Translations under genes and position numbers: made by a program
Origin: Dirofilaria immitis
Lineage: Eukaryota; Nematoda; Chromadorea; Rhabditida; Onchocercidae
Assembly: GCA_024305405.1 (NCBI GenBank)
Contig: JAKNDB010000087.1
Location: forward strand, 3,288,501 to 3,352,500
Length of the DNA: 64,000 bases
Reading direction: 5' to 3'
Shown here: one piece after another, positions 1 to 12,779 of the stretch
Layout: each line of letters begins with the position of its first letter
Position numbering within the stretch: the stretch's first letter is position 1
The notes under the pieces: generated by a model
What the model was told of the DNA's origin: nothing
Database searches by the model: none
What the model saw: the letters and a program-made list of their open reading frames with translations, nothing else

Positions 1-3000
1 CCGTTCATGCATCTGTAAAATATCAAAGGTAGAGAGTTATAAAATAGTTGAATTAATTCAAAATTCGAGCTAACACGAAGCGAGTATTTATATCCAAATT
101 TATATATTTATCCGAAATTCCAAATTAAATAAATTATCAAATTATATACAACTATATTAAGTAAAACAAGAGAAGTATGAAATATGTTTTATGCGAATAA
201 AAAAAATAACCGTCGAAGAGAAAAAAAATGAAATGGCTAATTTTTAGTGCATTATTAACTTCCACAATTATTTTTACATAATTATTTTCAGCACAATGAT
301 ACACAATCTAAACTATATAGTAATTGAAGACTTACAAGACCCATTTGAATAAGTTCATCACGGTTTTCCATTTTGATTGATATATTACAGATAATTCATT
401 ACAATAATAATAACAATAATAATGGCAATAACACGACCACTTTATTTGATTATTTGTGTAACTATTGCATATAATATTCCGTTAAAATGAAGTGAATTAA
501 AATTTTGCTACTGAGGGATGGTTGCTGGCATTGAAATAGCTTATGCTATCACTAGTGATAGTGACAATACTACTATCAACATTATGAGCTTATCATCATT
601 TCTTCGCATTATTACCAACAAAGATTATCTACCAAAACGCCATTCCATTATTGTTCATTCATTAACTAAATTGATTTTCGTTTTCCTTAATTTTCCTTAA
701 TCAAATTTTGCTTTCACCACTTTTTCACTCGTTATCTTTTTTGATATCTTCTCAGTCTTTGTGGATATGAGGAAAATAGCGAGGCTTCTAATTGATAACG
801 CATAATATGCATGCACATGTTTTTTAAATAATTAATAGTTTTTCTTCCTTGCATCTTTTACTTATTGAATGCAAACTACGATGTAATAAAATAAAATTAA
901 ATAAAAACTTAATATATCTCCAACAAATATTATGGTTCTCGATTTCAAAAAACTTTTACCCAAAACACTTTTATTATGGCTACTGAATTTAATTTCTAGT
1001 AGCCATTTAACTATTGTTTAATGAACAATTGTGTATCTTAATTTGCTAGATATCATTTTATATTTCATGCAATAAATAAATTTATGCTTTAAGATAATAT
1101 CTACTGGAAATTGTCTTATCATACTGGAAAATTTGTTTTGAAAATGTTCTTGGTAACAGCTATGATAATTGATAAACTGGTCATCATGGAATGATACAAA
1201 TCAAGGATACTTAACTTACATGTTCACTGTAAAAAAAATAATTCAACTGATTTCTAATTCGTAATTTCGACTAGTGATTACTGAATTTAATACATTACAG
1301 GACCTGAAATCTGAAAAAATTTCCCGATAACAAAATTATATCTAAGAACTACTGGTATTTTTATTATATTGCTAGCTTTTGAACATTGTACACTTCCATT
1401 ATATGACATAATAAATTCTTCATAATATCACAAAAGAGTATTTTGCCGATCTCGCAATTCAGTCATTCTATTTGATAAGCTAGCAATATAATAAAACTTC
1501 TTTCCTAAACTCTTGCCATTTTTCTCTTTATAATCCCAAAATGAATAAATAATAGACAAAAGAGATAATGAAGCTTTAATTTATAATGATTTGGAAAAAA
1601 TATTAAATTATGAGAAATTTATGACAAAACAACCGAAAATGATGAATATAGAGTGATAATAGATAACTCATTTCAGCATTACCGATATTTACTGCTGTGA
1701 GAAATATTTTCTCAATTATATACATAAGATTGTTATCAGTTATATACATAAGATTGGCTTAAAAAGATTGAGAGTGTAAGCGAAATTTTTAATGTTTTTT
1801 ATAAAATGCATCCATCGTTCAAATTTTTTAGATAATGGATGCATTTTGCATTCAAAAAAATTTTGTGTAAAAATGATAATAAAAATTAGTGAGAAAGGAA
1901 AAAAAGTGGTGAAATAATTCAAATGATGACTTCAGATTATTTCCATAATTTCAAAATAAAATAAATATTATCAATTGAAACTAATACTGAGCTAAGAATT
2001 GAAAGAAATAATAATATTCGTTTTAGAAAAGAGCATAATCTTTGGCGAATGAAAAAATCATAGGAATTTTTATAATTAAGAAAGGATATGAGCAGTAAAA
2101 TATGCCAACAGATGGCTAAGTTCGATTTTATGCAGGAATATTATCTTATAAGAAACCGTTTAAAAAATAGAAAGGTAAAGTCCTAATAAACAAAAATTTG
2201 AAAATGTAGCACTGCAAGAAGAAATATCCTGAGAATTCATAGAACAAATATCTTCCAATAAAAACTTCATTCCAAATCTACTACACATTATATATATATA
2301 TGTATAACATGCTAAAAGAAATGATCATGAAATTGAAACAAATAAAATTGACCTTTAACTTCATATGAGACAATACAATACCTTATCTCTGCAAGTGATA
2401 ATAAACTGTGGAGGGAAAAAGTAAATCTAAGAATAGGAAATGTATTATGGAGTCCTGGAATATAGTCAAAATCCAGAAATATAAAGAATATATTCATATT
2501 ATATTCAAAAATTCAAGTGGAATTCTTGTAAAATTTCCTTTAAACTGCAAAAATCTAATTGATATTCATAATGCGCAATTCTAAACCTTTTATCCTTCTC
2601 AGCTCATTTAATTTAAAAACTATTATAAATGAAAATGAGTAAGAATAGAAATCTAAAATCGAATGGAAAATAAAATCTGAAAAATTAATACGTATCGCTG
2701 AAACATTTACTATTTAGTAGAATTAAAATAGTACCAATTTAGCACAATGCATGAATTTTACAAACAATACTTTTTTATTCAATAAAAAATAAAACTTGAG
2801 AACATTAATTGGTCTGAAGACGAAAAGAGGAATCTCAAAACGTCATTATTATTAATACAGTTTGAATAGAGATGTGATGACTCAAAAATACAATACTGTT
2901 AAATATTTGACACAATTATTTTCGATTAATTTAAAAAAAATTGTCATCAACATCGAATTATACATTTATGAGACTTCAACATATTTCACGCTAACTTATT

Positions 3001-4702
3001 CTTATTAATTAAATGCAAAAATTAATTCTAATCGTTTTGTCTTCTATTACAAAATTATTATCGGCGAATCTAAATGGCAAATTTCAAAGACATTAAATCT
3101 TTAATTAAAATATACAAAGAAATTTTGAAGCTGCGTTATTAAAAAGTTAACCAGCGAAATATATGAAATGATCAGAAATTTTTAATAAAACTCAACGAAA
3201 CATTTATCAGCAGATTTTGTTCATCTCCCATAGTCTTGAAAATAAGCTGCAATCTATTCCAATCTAAAGAATCATTAGTAAATCAAACTTCATATCTAAA
3301 TGACAACCAACTAGTTCCTTATCTTAATTTTTTCAGTAATTCCTCGTTACAACCAACAATTTTATTTATATGTTAATAAGATTATTTACAGAATTTATCA
3401 CGTTTCAGGTGGAAATGTTGAATCTCCTACTTGTGTAGTGAAAACATTCGGATGAATTTTTGATAAATTGTTACCATTGCAGAAATAGCTCAAAGCTGTC
3501 CAAATATATTCGTGATCAATTCGAGATAGAAATGTGGCACGAAGCTGAAAGTAAGGTGATATTATTTCAGATAAAAAAATTTATGCGTAGCTTATCGTCA
3601 AAAAATATTTCTATTTGATAATTATACAGTTAACTTGCTGCATAGAATTTATAAAAAATGCTATCAGTTTATAAATTTAATTTTTTTATAATGACATAAC
3701 TGAATAATAATAAGATCAATCTAATGTAATTGTGAAGCATGCTGCATTGCAAAATAAATGAAATTTTTGCAAAATGATTTCCTTTTGTGCAAGAAAAGCA
3801 TCATTTTTTAGACTTGAAAATTCATTTTTAACTTTTCTTTTTATTTCTAAATTTATTTTAGAACAATCTTATCACATCTAACTCATTTTTCTTCTACGCT
3901 TGAAAAATTCTTTTAATTAAAGTAAAACTTTTCGGCATTTTGTTAAAATAATTTTCCACATATATTTCGAAATCTTTTCTGTTGCCTTTTTTATGCATAA
4001 TTTATTTCCTGCTTAAGTAATTTGAAAATCAAAAATATCTTTCAACTTTAGTTCGAAACTTATTCATAATTTTATTATACACGACATGAAAATGAAATTA
4101 GTCACATTTCTCCACGCACGAAATCCTTATTCCTGTTTTTTTTACATTTGCTATTAAAGGTGATGTTAATCTGACACCATTCATTTATTATAAATTGAAT
4201 TATAATATTTACTGATTTATTTTCTAATACTAGAAAAATGATTAATATCATAAGCCTCCCTCATACTACGCAAGATATATACTGGCAGATAATCATAATG
4301 CATAAATTTCCAAATTCATCAAAACACCATGGTTTGAATATTCGATGCCGTGATTCTCTTGGAAATAAATGCATCATAAAAAAATAACCATAATTACAGA
4401 CTAATAAGGCCTATTAACAAAAATGCGTTTATCGTGCAGCAAATATAATATGCCTACGATGGCTGATAAGAAATTTCATAAAGGTGCATACTGCAGTCCA
4501 TTAATACTACAATGAATAATCAGGCATCTTGGACTTTTGTCAATTTCCAACAGGTATAAAACAGCAGCAGTTTTTAATCATATAAAATCGATATAAGAAG
4601 CAAATTCATTTAAGTATAATAATTAAGAAGAAATCTTGAACTAAAGAATTACACCAAAATCTCAACCTTGAAATGGCTGTTTTATTATAAATTGAAGCAT
4701 TC
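1..4702. other. AT-rich stretch, no gene seen
   Basis: I find no run of codon-like sequence bounded by splice signals on either strand that resembles a known family. Reading frames here are short and low in complexity. The stretch lies downstream of the PINK1 gene, so its right end holds that gene's 3' untranslated region. A short hairpin lies at 1803-1847 and one isolated exon-like segment at 4497-4553; neither is enough to call a gene. Confidence 0.5.
1803..1847. repeat. Short inverted repeat (hairpin)
   Basis: The 13-base arm at 1803-1815 (AAAATGCATCCAT) is exactly complementary to 1835-1847, leaving a 19-base AT-rich loop. No gene is recognisable nearby. It could be a chance foldback in AT-rich DNA or a small element end. 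Confidence 0.5.
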
Positions 4703-7700
4703 TCATATTAATAAAGTCAAAACCTGTAGTTCCGCTGTACTGATAATATTTGGGTGAATATTTTGAGCCAGTATTGTCTCCGCAGCAAAGAGAAGCATGA
4801 AATCATTTAAAGATGATGTCAACTTTTTTCAAGCTGAAAATGAAATACTTTAAAAACGGTATACAACGGAAATGTCAAAAATTACATCCAGCGAGGATTT
4901 TTGTATACTGAAATACTACTGCCATACTTTCCCACAATATTAGATTATCAGAGTCAAAACCAGTTATCATCAGGCTAAACAATTGATCAAGTCTGCATTT
5001 GCTTGCACCTCAATCTATTTCTGACTTTCGTCTATTTGCATCATTGAAATTGGTAAATAATATAGTTATAAAATTCTTCCGAAATGCTCAAATAACTCGA
5101 TCTTATCAATGAATTATTTTTCGAAATTATCTACTTGATTCGATGATACCTACCGCTTTTAGAGTTTTACTTGCAGCATTCTTCAAATCATTAATGTTTC
5201 CACCAAATAGTGTTTCATCAAAACCACAATCGTCAAAAAGTTTTTGCAAATCATGACCAAACCGGAACAATGATATATTAAGAACATTTGCAGCAATGGA
5301 TGGGTTTGGTCGCTATAAATATTTAAATATTATAACCGAATTTCGTTACATCAAGCCAGCATTATTCACAAGATGTTTTAGATCAACTTTCTCCTTGTAT
5401 TGATTGTTATACACACATAATCAACAATCATGACTGTGAGCAAATCAGAATACAAATTAACTGTCTCGTCTATGTGGAATTAATTTTTTTAACCTGCAAA
5501 ATCTATGAGGAACATTTTAAAATATATTTCCAAACATTTTTTGAAATTACTTTATTTGGATCAATTTGCAACATATTCTGAATAACCGCTTTCACTGAAT
5601 AATCCATCTTTTTCGGTAGTGGCGGTAGTTCACATTCTGTATACTGATCACTTCTCATACGACTATAAAATGGATTTGTTCTGCAAATAATTTGAAGTTT
5701 TCATTTTGTTCTTTCCAAACTGACTAAACTCTATTAAAAAATAATGAAATGAACTGAAAAACTTATATTTCAAATCTAGAAACTTATTTTCAACTAAACA
5801 GTGCATTACAAATTTCTCTCTACAATTACACGACCAGTATTTACTATGTCCAATGATGGTAACAGAGAATGTAATTCTCATTATGCTTGGATTTCTTGAA
5901 ATAATTCGTATATCAATTAATTCACTAGTTCTGAAAAGAAAATTGTTACCTAGTAAAAATTTCGTATCCAATAGTGGCACTAGCCCAAAGATCTGCCATA
6001 CGAAAATCAACCCAATTGTTGGGAGCTGGATGAGCACGACGAATCTGAAAATTTGATACCTTTTTAGGCGATGAAATTTGTAAGAGAAAATTTTTATAAA
6101 ACAATAAATCAATTGAGATTTAAACTGGCACAATATTGTGAGTACTGCTGTCTTTTATACCATTAAAACTTTAAATGCAGAACTGAATGGAAGTTGCATC
6201 GCAGATAATAATTTTTTCTAGAAAGGATGGAAAGTCGATCAGGTATCAATCAGATATCGAGTAAACTATTAAAGAATTTACTTCTGGAGCTCGTAATGCC
6301 AAATTTCCTCCAAGATAAACTGTATCCTTATCGTACCTTACTTTCCAAGTCCCCGTTGCCAACGCACAACCAAAATCACTCAATACCAGATGTGGAACAT
6401 CATCTACAAAGATTTCTTGCAAACATAAAAACGCATGTGGCAATATTTAAAGATGAAGGGATGAGCTTCTCGAACATGATTTTCGAATGTAGAAAAAAAG
6501 TTGGTGGTTAAAAAAAGATACAAGATGCAAATTTGATTTAAGAAAAAACAGCTTTATATGTATCTAAAATTAAGAATTAATCAACTGAGAGAAAAGAAAA
6601 TCGATGAAAAATTTGCCATAGGTATCAAAATCGAGCAAAATATTGTCTGATTTTATATCACGATGGCTGATTTGATGATTATAAAGATAAACAATTGCTT
6701 CCAAAAGTTGCCCAAACATAACTTTACCAAACCAATAATTTCTTTACATGTTAACACGTATTCTCGTAACGTCATTCGATATCTGAAAATTAAGATATTA
6801 TTTTCATAAATTTTTGGTAATAAAAGATGCCTGAGAAAAGAAGAAATGATTCAAACTTTTTTAATATCCAAAGAAACGAAGATTTCTATTACAAAATAAG
6901 CAAAAGACCTAAAAAGAAATAGCTAAGAGACGAGGTTAAAATCTTCAAAACTTTGAACTGGAACCTACTGAAGTACCGCAAGTTATTTGCCTTCTCATAA
7001 CTATAAACAGTGTTTTCGGTTCATCAACGATCAATTCACAAAAATCATTCATCGGCAGAGCTTCCGGATATAAACGACGAGCATCTTCCAATATTGGCAT
7101 ACAGTCCGTAAATGCTTTATACATTTGCACTATATTTGGATGGGAATGCGGCAAAAACTCATACTGCAAAATTTCTAATTTCCATTAATTTCTAATATAT
7201 AATTTTCTTTTTTGATTTCGCTACTCAAGTTTTATATGATTCTTTCCTGAAAAACTAATATGGATTTCATAACACTCACTTTTAAGAAATGAAAAACGTG
7301 AAAAAAAAATTGCAAAAAGTTAACGTACTTGGCCATATAACCAATGAGCTCTGGCGGTTTTCGATTAACGGTACTAATTCAGTACCCATATTTATCCATA
7401 AATGTCTTTCTGGCGCATCGAAATCATAATTATACATTATTTTCAGTGCATACGGATATGCCTATATGCTTTTTATTTAAAATGTTTAAAAAAATTAATG
7501 CAATATATCTCAAAATACAATAAATTTATTGTTTTTAATCTGGATAAATCCATAGAAGGGATGAAAAGGAAGAAATGAGTAAATTTAAAACAATGTATCT
7601 TATTGCTTTATTTAAAAATTTAAATGAATCTTAATATGTAGCCTTATAAATGCTATAAATACTTACTCGGATTTATCTCCTGGATGTTTGAATGATTATA

Positions 7701-9391
7701 TTGTCTATATTATGCAGCTAGACTTTTAAAAAATACAATACCTATAAATATTTAAAAATAAAAAACTAACAACAACAGGATCTTCCGTAAACGATTGCTT
7801 TCGCTGTCGAAAAACGAAGATGAAGTGAAAGGTAAGTTTGCACAAATACCAGAGGGAAGCCTTTCAGTTTTCTCTATCGTACATATACGTGCTTCATATA
7901 CGGCAGCGTCACAACCACAAGCAATATTATTGCCTTTAAATAAAGTCGAAAACTTCCAAAATACAAGTTTTTGGACAATTCAAATAAGAAAACGAAAATT
8001 GGATAAGCAAAATTAAATTAACAATTATTTTATTTATAACGGTTAAAGGAAAAGAACTTTATTTCTTTAACCAGAAATATTCAAGTTTTATAACAGAAAA
8101 ACGAAACAAATTAAAAAAAAAAACAAAAATTATGGAAGGGTTTTAGGAATAACGTAATCCAGCTATTTTATACACACTGTCGATGGCAATTTCATGTTGG
8201 ATAGAAGCTCTTAAAGCCCACCCTTATCCTGCTACGAAATTAACTCAAACAATTTACTCATTCGCTAAAGCGATCAATAAAATGAATATGGATGTAAAAT
8301 ATTTAAGCAGAAAACAGTATATAACAAAAAATAATTATATGTGAAGAAGATAGCAATAGTTCAAAAAGCATTCGAGTGGATATGCATTTACAGTACCATA
8401 CCTATTTCATAGTCCTCAAGCCTGTTGGGTACTTCTGTAGATCGTAAGATGCTATTGTACCTCATGTTTGTTAGAAACAATTTCTGAAAAACAATCAATG
8501 AAACAGAAGATTACTACAATTCTTTCAATCAATGAAACAGAAGAAATGCAAAAATTATTGCGAGTGAAAAATTTTCCTTCAGTTTTTGCAATCGCAAACA
8601 GAATTAGCAATAAATGAAATCTGAAGATGGCTTTAAAAGGTTTTGTAAATTGATGAATCTATTCTTTCCTTATAATTGTTAAGATACATTCATCATAGAT
8701 GATAGATGATAGGCTCATTACCTTAGTTCTTCTATTTCTTTGTAGGTATAGCAAAAATGATATACCTTAATTCCTTCCGAAATTTCAAATTTAGAACAAA
8801 TCATCAGTAGAGAAGCATGCCGTCGATTGATACCTAATAAATTGTTACTTCTCCAGTTCTTCTGATAACCTGTCAGTGTAAGGGTCGTATTATAATTCTT
8901 CCCCATAGCTAAAAAAGTATGAAAAATATAAAATTCAAAATAAAAAATACAAGGAGTTTCTAATTACCTAAAAGAATTCAAACGATGACAATTAATTGAG
9001 ATTCAGACATTAAATTTTGTTCGATTCTGGAGCACATACAAACACGGTTCTATAAAGAATTTCTATAAAGAATTAGTAGTCAGTGAGATTACGGTGTTCC
9101 TCTTATGACATATAAAATTCGAATAGTTTTTATCTTATTTCTATCTTTTCCGTAGTAACATCTACGAAATAGATGGATAATTTTATTCTCAAAAAATGTA
9201 ACAAGATTTTTTTTTCATCTATTCCTCTTAAATTTAGTAATAAAAAAGAAAAGAAGAGAAAAATACAAGAGAAGACAAACCGTTAAACCACGACCAAGTA
9301 CTTCACTTCTTAATGCTGGTCGACCATACCGTAAAATAATAGTAGCGGATCGTTTCAGTAGATGTCGTAATGGTAATCGAAACTTTCGCAT
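4703..9391 (-). CDS. pink-1: PINK1 mitochondrial serine/threonine kinase (pink-1)
   Basis: PINK1 sits on damaged mitochondria and phosphorylates ubiquitin and Parkin to start mitophagy. Exons: 9281-9391, 8766-8908, 8402-8483, 7777-7933, 7329-7461, 6991-7163, 6617-6782, 6282-6403, 5950-6044, 5551-5680, 5154-5312, 4703-4833; about 535 residues (human 581). The start gives a basic, acid-poor leader (MRKFRLPLRHLLKR) fit for mitochondrial import. In order come the glycine-rich loop (GNNIACGCDAAVYEA, about residue 113), the ATP-binding lysine in YALKIM (about 172), the catalytic loop HRDIKSDN (about 308), SDFG (about 332), GGNLALRAPEV and the PINK1-type C-terminal helices. Insert 1 is short. Six exons each need one extra base in a homopolymer (4824-4829, about 6739-6745, 7153-7157, 7358-7361, 7810-7814, 8901-8904); then every splice phase agrees. 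Exons 6 and 7 end at GC donors. Exon 2 is the least conserved. Confidence 0.93.
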
Positions 9392-12300
9392 TTTCCAAAG
9401 ATTCTGGAGAAGAAATCATAGTATCTATTCAAACTTTCTGAGAAAACGATATATATATATATATATACTATAGTCTACGAATAACCGAATTCTGTAGCTT
9501 TACCCTCCAGTCGATTTTATCAAGAATATTAGATCAAGGACTAGATGTATAGTTAGCAGTAGAGATATTTTAAGGAAGATATTATATGATTCATAGTGGC
9601 ATTTCTTGCGATACGTTAGAAATACTTATACATGAATCATCTACGAATGATTTGATAATGATTGTAATCAAAATCTAAATTTATTTATAATAGAACGGCA
9701 TAAGAAAAACATGATCATATCAAGCTGTACATATCATTTCGAAATGCATAATGTTATTATCGAAATTATTATACACATTTTTGAGATGAATGGATCAAAT
9801 TTAATTTTAATTTTCTCAAAATCTATAAGAGAAAAAGACTTCAATTTTTATAACATAAAATCTAATTTAAAATATATAACAATACCAGGAAATTAGATTT
9901 ACATCATAAAACAGTATGTTATATAAAAGAACAATAAGAAAATAAAGCATAAAGGATAATATCAGCCAGAAATTCAACAAATATAGAATTTCCATTTCTG
10001 TTATGTATTTTATTTGGTCAGAAATAATTGATATGGTACAATAATGGCTTTTCATTCGAGATCAAATAAGTACGTACACAACTTTTTCGCGCATAACCAA
10101 TAAAACGTAGCTTAAGTGAACTAAGTGAAAAACGTACATATACGTGCTTTCCACATAAGCGCAATATGCAAACAATACGTAAAGTGGAATAAGTGTATTT
10201 CAGTTTTTCGAAATATGCATATAATAAAGAACATAGCTACGAAATTTTGTTATCTGAATTGATGAGAAAGCAGTCTACGTTTGTATATTTATCAAAATAG
10301 CCCACCGAGAAGTAGAATAGATCATTAGTTATCGCTGATGATATACCGATTTGAGTTTCGCATTATTCGAACTGAAGAGTAGTGTACACGTAGAGACATC
10401 AAATTTGGCATGTTGTTATCAGTGATTTGTTTCTATCAGAGTAGTCAGTTGATCTCTGTGGGGAAAAGTGTATTTGTTATTTGTATAATTTCAACTTAAT
10501 TCATCATCCAAATTATAAAATTAATGTTAAATATTCCTGGAGATATTTTGATAATAAGTAATGATAATAATAGTTGTAAATTATATCCATTGATTACAAC
10601 ATACTATGTATTTATTTACAACTCTTAGCATAACTGGTCGATATTCTCCTATATTAAGCTATTTGATACCAAATTCTTTTGTTCATTTCATGCTTCCTTA
10701 CCAACTTCTCTCATTATCATAAATGATATTCTTCAAAATTTTCTTATCATCACCATATTTCATATAACAAGAGCAGATTTGAACAGTCTTTTTTAATGAA
10801 TTGCAGAAATGTTGGAGCAGTTACTTGGAATAAATATATTCTGTCATTTGTGAATAAAATTTTGGAACTAAGTTTCTCATAAGAAAGACTTTATTTAATC
10901 ATGAACAGGACCGTATTGAGGTATCGAGACGATTTAATTTTTAGTAAAGATAGTAATTGGATTAACGTTCCAGAATTTGTTTTATTATATCAAAAAAAAG
11001 TGTATTATTATATCTATTGTATCCGAGAAAATGATTTTGATTAAATCTTTGGTGAATAGTATTAATAATAATGATTTTGAATGGATACTTGATATTACTT
11101 TAATAAATGGTTTTCAGCAAGAAGAATGAAAAATGAGTAGTTAGCGATATGTGATGATAAAGGATAAAGGACACCGAATTACTAAGAAACAAAAATTACC
11201 TTATATTAGCTTGTAATCTCTTGATTCTAGTTCAATATAAATAGTTAATTGGCTATAAATATTCTCTCGTTAGCCATAACCTATTATTTCATATTTAAAA
11301 GTAGGAAAAATAATTATTCTCTAGTAATTTAAAAGATATCTCGATAAAACTATGATTTTTTACATCAATTATTTGTATTAGCAATACTTTGCACGCACGC
11401 TTATGTTGAATAGATATTCGTTTTAAAATTTATGAACTTTTGAATCTTCATTTACATATTAGAATCCGAAACGGTTTCCTCATCTTGAATCTCTGTATCT
11501 TATGTTATTTTCAGATGATGCAAATTAAAATCTCTGTGGCTTTCGCTATTAATAAATTTGATGCATATATTTTCATATAATACATTAATACATGAAATAT
11601 CAAAAACAATAATATATCAAAGTTGAAAGAGCATCATGGGAAAGTGCTTCTTTTTAATGAATACCAATGCATTCATCAACATTGTATAAGTTTTCCTTTA
11701 ATAGTTTATCATAATTTTCTCTTCTTCTCTCATCATAAATTAAATTATTTGATATACTCCAATTCCTCATTTTGCTTTCTATTTAATTATCTATCGATTT
11801 TGCATTTATATAAAGTAATGTTTGTTTATTACTTCGATCTATGATACATGCTAATTTCATTGTCTTCTCCAAAGTAGTCAGTTTCAGCATTTCCTTTTCG
11901 TTTGAATATAGAATAACTCATTTACAGAGAGAATAATCTATTGGAAAAATTTGATAGAATTTCAATTCCTCAAAATTCCAATCAAACACTCCCACATTGA
12001 AATGAAAGAGGATGAGAATAAACAAAAGAAGTATTTGAACTGCACTATAATTATGATCATTAATCAAAGTATTATATATTTTTCATAAAGCAAATGATCG
12101 TTGTTTATCCAAGCCAAATAACTAACGAATTGTTCTTTTATTAAATGTTACGTACTATGAAAAACAATTTCCAGGAAAAAAATAGAACAACATGATAAGA
12201 AAGAAATTTGATTTGAAATCAAATTAGCTTAACGAAAGAATGTTCTCCAAATGCTCTCTTATCAGTTTTTCTGTTTCAATATGGAAGTTTTAAAGTATTA

Positions 12301-12779
12301 TAAAAACGGTGGATTCAAAAATTCTTTTTTTACCTGAAATTTAGATTCTATATTTTATTTGAATGTAAGAGATTTGGAAGAGAAAAAATATGCAACACTT
12401 ATTGCTAAAACGCGGCTTTAGGATTTGATTCAAGACAGTTGCAAATATATAAAAATATACATTTTTAGGATAGTAATCAAAATTATAGCAAAATTTTAAA
12501 CTTAGCAATGAAAATTAATTTGAATAGATTATCAAGATTGACACTTCTCAGTAATTTGTTTTGCTAAAGGCTTCGTTATTTATTATATTAATCGAAGATT
12601 AAACTGCTCTATCTCTGCCTTCATTTCTTCTTCATGTCATCTTTTCAAATAATGAAATCAATAAATGGTATTGAAACCAAATATCATCGAAGGAAGATAT
12701 GATCGTACTGTTATGCAATATGAACAAATGCAGATGTTTTTCAAAGCGATTCATTTTCAGTTAACTAATTGAATCTTTC
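9392..12779. other. Intergenic, no gene seen
   Basis: This is AT-rich DNA between the PINK1 start and the 3' end of the unidentified upstream gene. It should hold the PINK1 promoter on the minus strand, but I recognise no specific motif. An (AT)n run lies near 9449-9467. No coding segment with splice borders stands out. Confidence 0.5.

Noticed and set aside
4497..4553. Exon-like segment on the plus strand between CTGCAG and CAG/gtataa, reading SINTTMNNQASWTFVNFQQ
   Set aside because: It is isolated, has no phase-matched partner exon and lies just beyond the PINK1 3' end; chance is the simpler explanation.
4703..9391. PINK1 as a decayed pseudogene
   Set aside because: All kinase motifs and splice sites are intact, and each frame break is a single base in a homopolymer, the same pattern as in unrelated genes of the window.
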